DNA of 30,107 nt. Origin: JAGPUQ01 sp050179115. Lineage in GTDB: Bacteria; Pseudomonadota; Gammaproteobacteria; Pseudomonadales; Porticoccaceae. The stretch covers positions 1-30,107 of the forward strand of contig JBFXFL010000036.1 of NCBI GenBank assembly GCA_050179115.1. The letters run 5' to 3'. The position numbers and the translations under genes were made by a program. Under the pieces are notes generated by a model. That model searched no databases. It saw only the letters and a program-made list of their open reading frames with translations, and was not told where the DNA came from. This document shows, piece by piece, positions 17,001 to 25,242 of this stretch. Positions within the stretch are counted from its first letter, which is position 1, and the number at the start of each line of letters is the position of its first letter.

Positions 17001-19455
17001 TCACCCGATGGCGCACCCCGGTACCCGGGCAGGGCTGGCGGGTCAGCGACCAGGGCTGCCGGCCGGGCTCGCTGACGTAGAAGAAGCGCCCGCGCCGATC
17101 GAGATCGTCCTCGGGGCGGCGGGTCAGATCGATTTCCGGACACCCGCGCCGGGGACGGATCACCTGGGCATGGCCGCGACCATCCTCGCCCAGGCGCAGC
17201 ATGTAGAGGCCATTGCCCAGCACGTGCGCCGGGGCATTGCGCACCCGGTGCAGGGTGCCGGCGCGGCGGGCCCGCATCAGCACCCAGGCCCCCACCACGA
17301 TCGCCAGCGCGGCGGCGATCGCATAGGCGCCCACTAAATCGCGCACTGCCGGCAGCAGCGGCCCGGCGTGGCCGTGCATCCCCTCCGCACGGGTCCACAC
17401 ATACTCCCACTCGCCGCCCCTCGGGATATAGAACGGCACCAGCAGCGGCGCCCAGGTGGCGAAACGGCGCAACCCCTCCGGGATCGCCTGCCCGCGCGGG
17501 CCGTGGCCCAGCGCCCGGGCGAGGCGCGCATTCACGGCGTCCATGCCGACAAAGGAAAAATTCACCAGCGTCGCCACCCGAAGTCCCATGTGGTCGAACC
17601 AGATCAGCACGCGCAACCAGTCGTAGGCCATCAGGCCCAGGAACAGGTCGAGACTCCAGGCGCGGTAGTGATCCGTCGGTTGCAGCACTTGCTGCGCGGT
17701 GGCGAGCAGACTGCGCACGGCACCATCCTGGTTGTACCAGGTCGGATCCTGCGCCATGCGCAGAAAGATCGAGATGATGGGCGCCATCCACAGACCCCAG
17801 CGCAGCACCCGCACGGTCTGCGCGCCGACTTCGGCCATTCCGGCGCGGCTGAAGGTGGTGCGAATCGGCGCCAGACGCCGCTGGATCAGTGCCGTCAGCA
17901 GCACCAGATTGAGACTGAACAGGGGTGCGGCGATCGCCCATTGCACCACTCCCGACAGGGATTGGGCGTAGAACAGCTTGACGCCGCCGCTGACCAGACC
18001 GAGATCGGTAGCGCCCCACTTGCTGAACAGTGGATAGACCATGTATTCGTAGCTGCTGCGCCCGGCGGCCGGAAAACTCACCACCGCATAATCGGCGATG
18101 CGATCCAGCACTACCCGCAACTGGCCGGCGTCGAAATACCAGGCAATGAGTCCACCGGTAATACCGCCCATGACGGCCTGCGCGAGGTACACCGGCAACC
18201 GCTGGGGCCGCTGTCGCAGTCCGCGCGCCATGGCGCCGGCGTCGAGCAGCAGACTGACACCGGCATAGATCACGGCGCCGGCGAGCGCGCCACTCGCAAA
18301 GCGCATGGCGTCGTCCGCACCGGTGCGGCCCAGGCCGAACCAGAGTGCGACCGCAAACCCCGCGACGGCACCGCGCAGCAGATTCCCCGGCTCGCGATAG
18401 GCTGCGCCCAGCCGTCCGGCCAGCGCCGGACTGCCGTCGAAGGTTTCGATGAGACTGCGCGCGAGGGGAAACAGCAGCATGCCCAGCAATGTCCCGAACA
18501 CCAACGGCTGCGCGGTAATCCAGGCCGCTGCCACGCCGCGCCCGGACAGTGCCGCGCCATACACGAGGATCATGAACCAGGCGCTGTAAACCGCGCCCTT
18601 GCCGGCGCCGTTGCGCCAGTGATCGGCGGCGGCCTGCCAGGTCGGCCGCCGACCCTTGAGGGCGTCCAGCAGCGCGCCGGTGATGAGAAAAGTCTGGCCC
18701 CACAAGCCCGCTTGCGCGAGCACTGCGGTCGCCACCCCCAGGGGCAGTTGCAGCCCCGCAGGCAGCGCACCAACCCACTCGCCACTGCCGAGGTCGGCGA
18801 TATGGGGTGTCAGCGCCGCCCACAGCGCACTGCTCCACAGCAGCGCACGCAGCCGCCAGTTGTGGGTCCAGCGCTGATCCACGGCAACGCCCAGACCTTG
18901 CACGGCGAGCTCGCCGAACAGGCCCAGCACCAGCCAGCAGCCGGGCAGCGACCGCAGCGCCGGGGACAGATCCTGGCCCAGCCAGATAGCCGGGAATTCC
19001 AGCAGGTCGGGCGATGCCAGCAGAAACAGGCCATTGAACAGCGCGAAGGGCGCTATCAGCAGCACCAGCGAGGTGGCCGCAGGCAGCGGTCGGCGTTGCC
19101 GCACCGGCAACAGACCGGCCACCAGGCCATAGACCGCGAAAGCCAGCGTGGCGCCCAGCGGCGTGAACCTCAGCAGGTCAATCCACTCCCGGGGCGTCTG
19201 CCAGAGCGGCAGTTCCGGGGTCGCGGCGAGCGCGAACAGCGCCGCCACCACCGCATGGCGCAGCGCCAGGAAGACGCCGTCCGTGGCGCCGCCGGCGCGG
19301 CCGATCAGCAACAGGCCGAAGCCGGCCCCAGCCGCCGCCGCGAGCGGAACGCCGGCATGGATCGCGGCCAGCGCGCCGGCAAACAACACCAGACCGGCCA
19401 CCCACAGCGCCAGTCGGCCGAGACGGTCAGAATGGATGGTCGCTGCGGCCCTCAC
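14074..19455 (-). CDS. Polytopic membrane protein with tandem GH94-type domains, cyclic-glucan-synthase-like (1793 aa)
   Basis: Three parts are visible. Residues 1 to about 735 are mostly hydrophobic, with a dozen or more membrane segments. From about 740 to 1390 come two successive beta-sandwich regions of the type that precede GH94 catalytic domains. From about 1395 to the end is an alpha-barrel catalytic domain with RSGAYGFRDQLQDVL, SDPQLWLPYLTARY, GDWND (about 1515-1519, containing the proposed catalytic Asp) and ENGGQYSHGASW. This order of C-terminal domains is that of cyclic beta-1,2-glucan synthase (NdvB/ChvB). Those proteins are about 2,800 residues and carry a GT84 domain, which I do not see here. 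The N-terminal half is different. Predicted role: synthesis, trimming or phosphorolysis of a beta-glucan at the inner membrane. Start is GTG at 19455, with GGGAGG 4-5 bases upstream. Confidence 0.8.
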   Translation of the reverse strand: MRAAATIHSDRLGRLALWVAGLVLFAGALAAIHAGVPLAAAAGAGFGLLLIGRAGGATDGVFLALRHAVVAALFALAATPELPLWQTPREWIDLLRFTPLGATLAFAVYGLVAGLLPVRQRRPLPAATSLVLLIAPFALFNGLFLLASPDLLEFPAIWLGQDLSPALRSLPGCWLVLGLFGELAVQGLGVAVDQRWTHNWRLRALLWSSALWAALTPHIADLGSGEWVGALPAGLQLPLGVATAVLAQAGLWGQTFLITGALLDALKGRRPTWQAAADHWRNGAGKGAVYSAWFMILVYGAALSGRGVAAAWITAQPLVFGTLLGMLLFPLARSLIETFDGSPALAGRLGAAYREPGNLLRGAVAGFAVALWFGLGRTGADDAMRFASGALAGAVIYAGVSLLLDAGAMARGLRQRPQRLPVYLAQAVMGGITGGLIAWYFDAGQLRVVLDRIADYAVVSFPAAGRSSYEYMVYPLFSKWGATDLGLVSGGVKLFYAQSLSGVVQWAIAAPLFSLNLVLLTALIQRRLAPIRTTFSRAGMAEVGAQTVRVLRWGLWMAPIISIFLRMAQDPTWYNQDGAVRSLLATAQQVLQPTDHYRAWSLDLFLGLMAYDWLRVLIWFDHMGLRVATLVNFSFVGMDAVNARLARALGHGPRGQAIPEGLRRFATWAPLLVPFYIPRGGEWEYVWTRAEGMHGHAGPLLPAVRDLVGAYAIAAALAIVVGAWVLMRARRAGTLHRVRNAPAHVLGNGLYMLRLGEDGRGHAQVIRPRRGCPEIDLTRRPEDDLDRRGRFFYVSEPGRQPWSLTRQPCPGTGVRHRVTEISTTALCYRADAADLTAFARVEVPPDDPVECWTITFENHSNRPRRLRLTSFQELTLGAAEAASRHPEFNALYVGTRFVAPLAALLAHSRLLTDIHGRPASEVAFHAVATDGHGVRLAGYEDSRGRFVGAGGLACPDGLAPDAPRAPDDEGLLYSFDPALSLTLGVTVPAQGSASVRFVTGYAASPQVAAQLIARRLGTPLPSAAVLELALDRVRMQRDAEPPAHDFSADGWTLGVDGNAPRPYSHLMVNALGQGAILDSAGYVAAFAGNSQQNALTPFRLSDAGHRLPGEALYVVDLATDTCGGPTFAPLRRTDTPHRVEFAPGQAHFASTLADFDLELTVCVPPDVSAQLRLLRIVNRTSAPRRCRVVACFEWVLAELPADSRGRLELVTEPGAVYARNPDNLFVPGWAFVASSLDQPMVETVRSRFVGTAAGLLPCFVSLGTGDPAAVDDGGRVAAFSGEVEVPAGGELWVNFALGQAPTLDAARALAARYRDPAGAQTALVATEADWRRHLGELHIETNRKDFDRLVNIWLPYQVLNARLWGRCGPEQRSGAYGFRDQLQDVLPLLLIDPKLAREQILRHASQQFPQGDVLHWWHPTPADGTGFGARTRASDPQLWLPYLTARYVAVTGDIGILEEHTPFLEGEPIPYGADGIGFAPRPGAERVALHEHCRRAIAYTLARRGRHGLPLIGSGDWNDALDRIGHRGRGESVWLGFFLHRVLLDWDALAHRRGDAATAARWRAEAVRLRAALAAMRRSERYVRAIADDGTELLHANALTAAWPALSGAVAAADALAALRADLTQLEGEHLVRVQTPAFDEHSLPWPGRIALYPAGVRENGGQYSHGASWLVDALTALANDADHASEANHLRAEAFRLWQKISPLGRDHPDVASRYGLAPHQQPADIYSGPGHEGRGGWSWYTGAAARMLWAAYGLLGIELRDGVVTRVSAPSGGLELYEIRVRGERLTEGRE

Positions 19456-19524
19456 TCAACCTCCCGGGCCGCTGGGCAGATGGAAAATTCACCGGACTCC
19501 GCTGTCAGGGCCGGACCGGGACGG

Positions 19525-19953
19525 TTACGACGATCGGGCAACGATAACACCTCGCTCCACGAGCTCCTGTACCTGGGCATCGGAGTATCCGAGCGCGCTT
19601 TTCAGCACGTCACGGTTGTCCTGGCCCTGGGCCGAGGTCCACAGCTCGGCCAACTCCGGCAGCGCCGAAAACCTGATCGGAAAACCGCCAATGGTGACGC
19701 CTTCGGTAATGACGGCGTCCGGCACCTTGCGCACCATTTCCCGCGCAATTTTCCCGCGCAATTGAAGCACGGATGCTTGATGGTATCCGCCACCGACAGC
19801 ACTGGCGCGCAGGGTACAGGCTATTCGCCCAGTGCATCCAGAGTTGCCTCATCGCTGCTGGATTGCCAGCCTGGCTTCCACCAGGTCGCGGGAATGTCTG
19901 GCGCGCCGCGGATACAGGGTTTCGGCGACCGCGCCGATAGTGTTGACAGGTCC
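19525..19953 (-). pseudogene. Decayed CaiB/BaiF (family III) CoA-transferase, C-terminal remnant
   Basis: Pieces of a family III CoA-transferase C-terminus are readable on the minus strand in several frames. Near 19953 comes GPVNTIGAVAETLY followed by ARHSRDLVEARL, then a shifted DEATLDALGE, then ADTIKHPCF. The last piece, VRKVPDAVITEGVTIGGFP, continues into IRFSALPELAELW and ends RGVIVARSS at the TAA at 19525. Intact proteins have these in one frame in this order. At least three frame changes and internal stops separate them, and the N-terminal three quarters are missing. The remnant begins at the stop codon of the nitroreductase gene, so the junction looks like an old deletion. CoA-transferases of this kind activate acids for degradation. 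Confidence 0.75.
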
Positions 19954-20519
19954 TAGCGGTCATTCCCCCAGGGCACAAAGAACTGCGCCGGATCGGGCGG
20001 CATTTGCGGCGGGCGCGGTTCACCGACCGTGCCCAGATACAGAAAGCCAATGATGTGTTCGGTCTCGCCCACGCCCAACCCGGCTTTCACCACCGGGTCA
20101 TAGGCGAAATCGCCGGTGCGCCACATCGCGCCCACGCCCTCGGCGTAGGCGGCATTGAGCATGTTCTGCATGGCCGCGCCGGCCGACAGCAGTTGCTCGA
20201 CCTCGGGAATCTTGGCGTTGGCGCGGCAGGCCGCAATGACGACGATGACCATGGGGGCGCGCAGCGGCCGGCCCAGGGTGCGCTCCCGCTCGCGCGGCGA
20301 CAGCTCGCCCTCGCGCGCCTCCCGCGCCCGCACGAACAGCTCGCCCAGACGCTGCAGGCCCTCGCCTTCGATGACCAGAAAGCGCCACGGTCGCAACATG
20401 GCGTGATCGGCCGCGCGCAATGCGGCACGCTTGATGTTGTCGAGAACGGCGCCGGCCGGTGCGGGAGCGATCAATACCGACTGAGAAACCCGATTGTGCA
20501 GTGCGGCGATTGCCTCCAC
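19953..20519 (-). CDS. Nitroreductase family protein, YdjA-like (188 aa)
   Basis: FMN-dependent oxidoreductase of the compact YdjA type, expected to work as a homodimer with NAD(P)H; its natural substrate is unknown. Conserved parts are NRVSQSVLIAPAP near the start, RAADHAMLRPWRFLVIEGEGLQRL (about 33-56), the QLLSAGAAMQNMLNAA helix, AMWRTGDFAYDPVV and the end HIIGFLYLGT. I start at GTG 20519: GGGGAGG lies about 9 bases upstream, and the N-terminus then aligns with E. coli YdjA. A GTG at 20537 would place that ribosome binding site inside the coding region. It follows the D-aminoacylase-like gene by 69 bp on the same strand. Its stop codon touches the CoA-transferase remnant. Confidence 0.88.
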   Translation of the reverse strand: MEAIAALHNRVSQSVLIAPAPAGAVLDNIKRAALRAADHAMLRPWRFLVIEGEGLQRLGELFVRAREAREGELSPRERERTLGRPLRAPMVIVVIAACRANAKIPEVEQLLSAGAAMQNMLNAAYAEGVGAMWRTGDFAYDPVVKAGLGVGETEHIIGFLYLGTVGEPRPPQMPPDPAQFFVPWGNDR

Positions 20520-20588
20520 GCTGATTTTCCTCCCCACACCGAACAGTTCTGTAATGCTAGGTTATCAGCAGCCGAATCAAGAATCGTA

Positions 20589-22313
20589 TCAACGGCCCAT
20601 CCGCGACAGCCGCACCGCGGCGCCCGGCCGCGCGCCGGTGTCCTCGCCGTTGTGCATGATCGCCTGGCCAGCCACCAGCGTGGTCACATAACCCTCGGCG
20701 CGCTGGATCAGACGGGTGCCGCCGGCGGGCAGATCGCTGACCTGCTCGGGTGCCAGGCTGCGCAGCCGCGCGAAGTCGATCAGGTTGATGTCGGCGCGCT
20801 GGCCCGGGAGCAATTCGCCGCGATCGGTGATGCCGTTGCGGCGGGCGGTATCGCGGGTCTGCTTGCGCACCGCCCACTCCAGCGGCAGGCGGCCGGTTTT
20901 GCGGTCGCGCACCCAGTGGGTCAGCATGAAGGTGGGCACGCCGGCATCGACGATGAAATTGCAGTGGGCGCCGCCGTCGCTGCCACCGAGCATCGACAGC
21001 GGACTCAACAGCATTTCGCGCGTCGCATCGAGATTGCCTTCGGAAAATCCGGCCGCCGCGTAGAACAGAAAGGCGCGACCGTCGCTTTCAAGCATCATGT
21101 CGTAAGCCAGCTCCGCCGGCGTGCGGCCCTGGCTGAGTGCCAACGCCTTGATGCTGTGGGCGGGATCGGGCTCGTAGTTGGGCTCCTTGCCGAGCGCGAA
21201 GGTCAACGGCCAGGGATTGGCGAAGATGTTGGTCCAGGCGGTCGGCGCCGGATCACGGTCGGCCAGAATCCGCGCCTTGACGGCGGGATCGCGCAGCGCT
21301 GCGAGGCGCGCGGCGGGCGCCAGCGCCCTGATCGCCTTGAAGCTCGGAAAGCGGGCAAACGGGTTTTCGCTCTCGAAGCTGAACAGCATGCCCACGGGAC
21401 GGCAGGAAATCTGCGGTATCAGGGTCGCGCCGGCAGCATTCGCTTCCTCGGCGAGGCGGAAGGACTCGCGCCACAAATCAGGGTCCTTGCCGATCTGTCC
21501 GGTGAGATAGGTGACCGGACAGTTGCCGGCGCGGGACAAGCGGCTCATCAGCGCCATTTCCGCCGCCTGTGCGGCACGATCGCCACTCTCCACGCCCGCC
21601 GGAATGACTTCCAGCAGCCCGCGGCCGCCGGCGCCGACCGCACGGGCGATGGCCATCAATTCCGCTTCCTTGGCGAACGTACCGGGAATGGGTTCGCCTT
21701 TCGGCGTCAGGTGGATGGCAGTGCGCGAGGTCGAGAACCCCAGTGCTCCTGCTGCCATCGCCTCGCGCACCACCGCTGCCATGCGATCGATCTCCGCCGG
21801 CGTCGGGTCTTCGTCGCGGGCGCCGCGGTCGCCCATGACGAAGGTGCGCAGCGCGCAGTGGCCCAGGTAAGAGCCGACATCCACGGCCCGCGGGATACGG
21901 TCGAGCGCGTCGAGATATTCGGGAAAACTCTCCCACTGCCAGTCGATGCCGGCTTTCAGCGCGCTCGCCGAGATGTCCTCCACCGACTCCATCAGGCCGA
22001 TCATCCAGTCGCGGTGGTGGGCCGCCACCGGCGCGAAGCCAACCCCGCAGTTGCCCATGATCGCAGTGGTGACGCCGTGCCAGCCCGACGGCGTCAGCAG
22101 CGGGTCCCACACCGCCTGACCGTCGTAGTGGGTGTGGGTATCGACCCAGCCGGGGGTGACCAGCAGGCCGTCGGCGCTGATGGTCTGTTTCGCACGCGCC
22201 GTGATCTTGCCGACCGCGGTGATGTTGCCGTTGTCGATGGCGATGTCGCCGGTGAACGCGGGGGCGCCGGTGCCGTCCACGACGGTGCCGCCCTTGATGA
22301 TGAGATCGTGCAT
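20589..22313 (-). CDS. D-aminoacylase-like amidohydrolase (574 aa)
   Basis: Amidohydrolase-superfamily protein resembling N-acyl-D-amino-acid deacylases. The N-terminal beta-sandwich strand DLIIKGGTVVDGTG is followed by the metal motif in GWVDTHTHYDGQ (about 55-66). The cysteine in GVTTAIMGNCGVGFAP matches the bridging Cys of D-aminoacylase, and GGSDGGAHCNF near 420 carries the catalytic Asp. The two histidine ligands that D-aminoacylase has between these are not evident: the regions read LLEVIPAG and PVTYLTGQIG. The real substrate may therefore differ. ATG 22313 is chosen because it starts the family's first strand. The frame stays open far upstream but there it overlaps the next gene. Third gene of the run, 47 bp after the preceding amidohydrolase. 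Confidence 0.85.
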   Translation of the reverse strand: MHDLIIKGGTVVDGTGAPAFTGDIAIDNGNITAVGKITARAKQTISADGLLVTPGWVDTHTHYDGQAVWDPLLTPSGWHGVTTAIMGNCGVGFAPVAAHHRDWMIGLMESVEDISASALKAGIDWQWESFPEYLDALDRIPRAVDVGSYLGHCALRTFVMGDRGARDEDPTPAEIDRMAAVVREAMAAGALGFSTSRTAIHLTPKGEPIPGTFAKEAELMAIARAVGAGGRGLLEVIPAGVESGDRAAQAAEMALMSRLSRAGNCPVTYLTGQIGKDPDLWRESFRLAEEANAAGATLIPQISCRPVGMLFSFESENPFARFPSFKAIRALAPAARLAALRDPAVKARILADRDPAPTAWTNIFANPWPLTFALGKEPNYEPDPAHSIKALALSQGRTPAELAYDMMLESDGRAFLFYAAAGFSEGNLDATREMLLSPLSMLGGSDGGAHCNFIVDAGVPTFMLTHWVRDRKTGRLPLEWAVRKQTRDTARRNGITDRGELLPGQRADINLIDFARLRSLAPEQVSDLPAGGTRLIQRAEGYVTTLVAGQAIMHNGEDTGARPGAAVRLSRMGR

Positions 22314-22360
22314 GGTGGGTTGCCTCGTTGGAGTTGAATGAGCGGGATGCGTCGGCGCGG

Positions 22361-23650
22361 TTACACCGCCTGCTTCAGGGTGATGCCAAACTGGCTGGCG
22401 GCATTGCCGCCCAGCATGCGCGCAATGGTCGCCTGCCCGATGCCGGCGCCGGATAGCTTCGCGATGGCGTCCCAGGCCGTCGTCGCCTCCTGTCGGGGAT
22501 AGTGCGAACCCCACACGATCTTGGCCTCGAAGTCGTCCGGCAGGCGCTGGATCAGGCGCTCCTCGGCATCGAAGCCGAGCATGACCTCGCCCTCCTCCCA
22601 CATCTCCTCGGGGTCGGTGCGCACCGGATATTTGTGCAGCAGCGGCGTGGTCAGCGCCGAGGCCTCCATTTTTTCGAGCACTTCCTCCATCCAGGAGGCC
22701 TTGCCGTGGGCCATGACCACTTTCATGCGCGGATAGCGCTGCATCACCGTGAAGCCGATCAGCGCGGCGCCGACGAACATGTGGTTGTCGAGCCAGGGCG
22801 AGATCACCGGCGCGAGCGGGTGGCCCAGCTCGCCGGACGCGCTGAAGCCGAGATTGGCACCGTTGCCGCCGCCGGCAGAGGGCCCGCCGCCGGCCTCGCG
22901 CAACAGCGCCATCTGGCTCAGGCGCCCCTTCATTTTTTCGATGAAGGGCGCGTGGGAGGTCCACTCCGGGTTCCACAGGCCAGTGCCCGGATGCACGGCG
23001 GCGGTGATGCCAAGGCGCTCGAGCGCGGCCCACAGCGGGTCGTAATAGGGGTGGGTGAAGTAGCGGTTCTCGATGAACATCGGGCGGATGAAGGCGCCGC
23101 GAAAGCAGGGAATGGTGGCGATGCGCTCCAGCTCGGCAATGGCGAAATCCAGGTTCTGCAGCGGCACCATCGCGGCCGCGAACAGCCGCTCCGGCGCCAC
23201 TGCGCAAAAGTCGGCGATCCAGTCGTTGTAGGCTCGCGCCAGCGCGCGGGCGACATCCGGGTCTTCCACCAGGTGAAAGCCCTCGGCGAACCAGGTCGGA
23301 TAGAGCAGGGTCTGGTCGATGCCCATGGCATCCATGTCGGCGAGGCGCGCCACCGGGTCGGACGCGCCACGGGTCGGTGCATGGCGAATGTCGGGATCGA
23401 GTTCGCCCACCTGCTCCCAGGTGATGCCGGGCCGCCAGATGGCGAGGCGCGGAATGTTGGGGTTCATGGTGTCGCGAAACATCCTGCCGTTGACCTTGAG
23501 GTAGCAGTTGGTCGCGCCCTCCTCACGCCACAGCGCGGACTTGCCCAGCACCCGATAGTCGGGGTCGAGGTACTTGTCCCAGAGTTCGCGGGGCTCCACC
23601 ACATGGGAATCGCTGTCGAACACGGCAAAGGCTTTCCGGTGTGCGGCCAT
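22361..23650 (-). CDS. ACMSD-type amidohydrolase, first paralogue (429 aa)
   Basis: Metal-dependent hydrolase or decarboxylase of the amidohydrolase-2 family (PF04909 type). The N-terminal metal motif reads FDSDSHVVEP at about residues 9-18. RLADMDAMGIDQTLLYPT is the family's second signature. HPGTG and MAHGKASWMEEVLE supply central histidines. At the C-terminal metal site, where the family usually has a GSDYPH-like sequence, this protein reads WGSHYPRQ, with His in place of Asp. The ATG at 23650 shares one base with the stop codon of the upstream paralogue (TGATG), so translation is coupled. Such proteins act in the breakdown of aromatic and cyclic compounds; the substrate here cannot be named. 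Confidence 0.87.
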   Translation of the reverse strand: MAAHRKAFAVFDSDSHVVEPRELWDKYLDPDYRVLGKSALWREEGATNCYLKVNGRMFRDTMNPNIPRLAIWRPGITWEQVGELDPDIRHAPTRGASDPVARLADMDAMGIDQTLLYPTWFAEGFHLVEDPDVARALARAYNDWIADFCAVAPERLFAAAMVPLQNLDFAIAELERIATIPCFRGAFIRPMFIENRYFTHPYYDPLWAALERLGITAAVHPGTGLWNPEWTSHAPFIEKMKGRLSQMALLREAGGGPSAGGGNGANLGFSASGELGHPLAPVISPWLDNHMFVGAALIGFTVMQRYPRMKVVMAHGKASWMEEVLEKMEASALTTPLLHKYPVRTDPEEMWEEGEVMLGFDAEERLIQRLPDDFEAKIVWGSHYPRQEATTAWDAIAKLSGAGIGQATIARMLGGNAASQFGITLKQAV

Positions 23651-25089
23651 CAGTTGGACCCTCCCACGGCGCGCTGGAAGGTATTGACGGCGACGGGTTC
23701 GGCGCGCGGCAGCACGCTGGCATCGGCGGCCATCGCACGCTCGATTTCGTCCGCCGTCGGCCACCAGTCGGGGCGCTCGATCTGGGTCACGCGGTCGCGG
23801 ATGAACTGCTTGGGCGCCGGGATGTTGTACATGCGCCGCGCGTTGCCGCCGAGGAACTTGGCCTGGCGCTCGGCCGACAGGCCGCAGCTGCGCATGGTTT
23901 CGAGCGCGCGCCAGACGTCGTCGCCGTCGTGGTGGTAGACATCCGACGACCAGGTGAGGATGTTTTCGTAAAACTCGGGCAGCCGCGATGGCGGCGCCTC
24001 ATCGCCCTCGAAACCGGTCATGCAATGCTCGAAGAAAGTCTCGCTGGGCAGGCGCTTCAGCGGCGGAAAACTGCGTTCGTTGCGGTACAGCTTGTAGTAC
24101 TTGTCGCACTCGTCGAGCACAAAGCTGAGCCAGGTCGAGGACGCCTCGAACACTGCGGCCTTCAGTTTCGGGAAACGCTCGAACAGGCCGGAAAACAGCG
24201 CCGACACCACCCACACCGAGGCTTCGGACTGGAAATTCTGCACGTTGGTCAGGAACGAATGCGGGATGTTCGCCGAGGTCACCGTGCGGTTGATCAGCTC
24301 GGACGCCGAATGCTGTTCGGTGTAGCCCGGCGGCTTCAGCGAGCCCAGCGCGGGAAACGGGTGCATGCCGTACACCATGCCGGTGTCTTCCATCGCCCGC
24401 CACAGCGGATCGAACCTGGGTTGCAGCGGATAGTTGCCGAGCGCGTCGATGGGGCGCACCAGACCGACGCGACAGCCTTTGTCGGCGACTCGGTAGATCT
24501 CGCGCACCGCCCCTTTCGGATCCTGCAACGGCAGCAGCGCGGCGAAAAACAGGCGCTCGGGATCGGCCTGACAGCCTTCCCAGGCCCATTCGTTGTAGGC
24601 CTTGCAGGCAGCGGTGGCGCCGAGGCCATTGCGCAGCCAGGGGTAGGTGTCGATGTCCGAGGGAATGAACATCACCTGGTCGATGCCCTGAACATCCATG
24701 TCGCGCAGGCGCGCCCTGGGATCGTAGGCGCCGCGGTGATCGATATAGGCGGCCTGCGCCTTGGTGAGCGCGGTTTCGCGGCGCAGGTTGCGGACGTTGA
24801 GCGCCCGCTGGATGGCGTGCTTCATGCCCGGCCCCGCGACCGAGATCAGGTTCATGGCGCCCGCGGTGCCGCGCCCCTCCTTCGAGCGGATGCCGGCGCC
24901 GACGGTATCGTTAGCGATCAACTGGTCCGATTCGCGGTCGTACCACAGGGTGGTCTTGAGCGCGGCCAGTTCGGCGCGGGTGAGATGGTCTTCGGCGCGC
25001 TCCCAGATTTCCATCGGCTCGGCGATATGGGCGTCGCAGTCGAAACTGGGAAAATCCTTGCTCATGGGGGGAAACGTTTGCACAGGCAT
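23650..25089 (-). CDS. ACMSD-type amidohydrolase, second paralogue (479 aa)
   Basis: First gene of the amidohydrolase run, same family as 22361-23650 but clearly diverged and about 50 residues longer. The metal motif is FDCDAHIAEP (about 16-25), and RLRDMDVQGIDQVMFIPS is the second signature. GMHPFPALGS gives a His, and ILTWSSDVYHHDG keeps the Asp of the C-terminal metal site. It also shows KFLGGNARRMYNI, the family's usual closing motif. The start at 25089 has a clean GGAGG 6 bases upstream. In-frame codons further upstream run through promoter DNA and are rejected. Side-by-side unlike paralogues with a 1-bp overlap suggest two steps of one pathway or a heteromer. Confidence 0.87.
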   Translation of the reverse strand: MPVQTFPPMSKDFPSFDCDAHIAEPMEIWERAEDHLTRAELAALKTTLWYDRESDQLIANDTVGAGIRSKEGRGTAGAMNLISVAGPGMKHAIQRALNVRNLRRETALTKAQAAYIDHRGAYDPRARLRDMDVQGIDQVMFIPSDIDTYPWLRNGLGATAACKAYNEWAWEGCQADPERLFFAALLPLQDPKGAVREIYRVADKGCRVGLVRPIDALGNYPLQPRFDPLWRAMEDTGMVYGMHPFPALGSLKPPGYTEQHSASELINRTVTSANIPHSFLTNVQNFQSEASVWVVSALFSGLFERFPKLKAAVFEASSTWLSFVLDECDKYYKLYRNERSFPPLKRLPSETFFEHCMTGFEGDEAPPSRLPEFYENILTWSSDVYHHDGDDVWRALETMRSCGLSAERQAKFLGGNARRMYNIPAPKQFIRDRVTQIERPDWWPTADEIERAMAADASVLPRAEPVAVNTFQRAVGGSN

Positions 25090-25127
25090 GGCAGCCTCCG
25101 GTGATTTTATGGTTATAGGTTTTCCCC

Positions 25128-25155
25128 AGTGTACGATTCGGCCGCGACAAGCCAA
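25128..25155 (-). promoter_or_regulatory. Possible promoter of the amidohydrolase run
   Basis: On the minus strand TTGGCT (25155-25150), 16 bases, TACACT (25133-25128), each with four of six consensus matches. The start would be near 25121, about 32 bases before the ATG. A 9-bp direct repeat CTGGTCGAG (25172-25180 and 25184-25192) lies just upstream and could be a regulator site. Confidence 0.35.
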
Positions 25156-25242
25156 GCCTCCTTGGTGGTCACTGGTCGAGACTCTGGTCGAGGCGAGATC
25201 TTCAAAGGGGTGGACGGCGCTGCCGCTACGGCGGCCCATGGG

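Noticed and set aside
20589..23207. An 872-codon reading of the D-aminoacylase-like gene
   Set aside because: The part before 22313 overlaps the ACMSD-type gene in another frame and has no family match; the family's first strand starts at the ATG at 22313.
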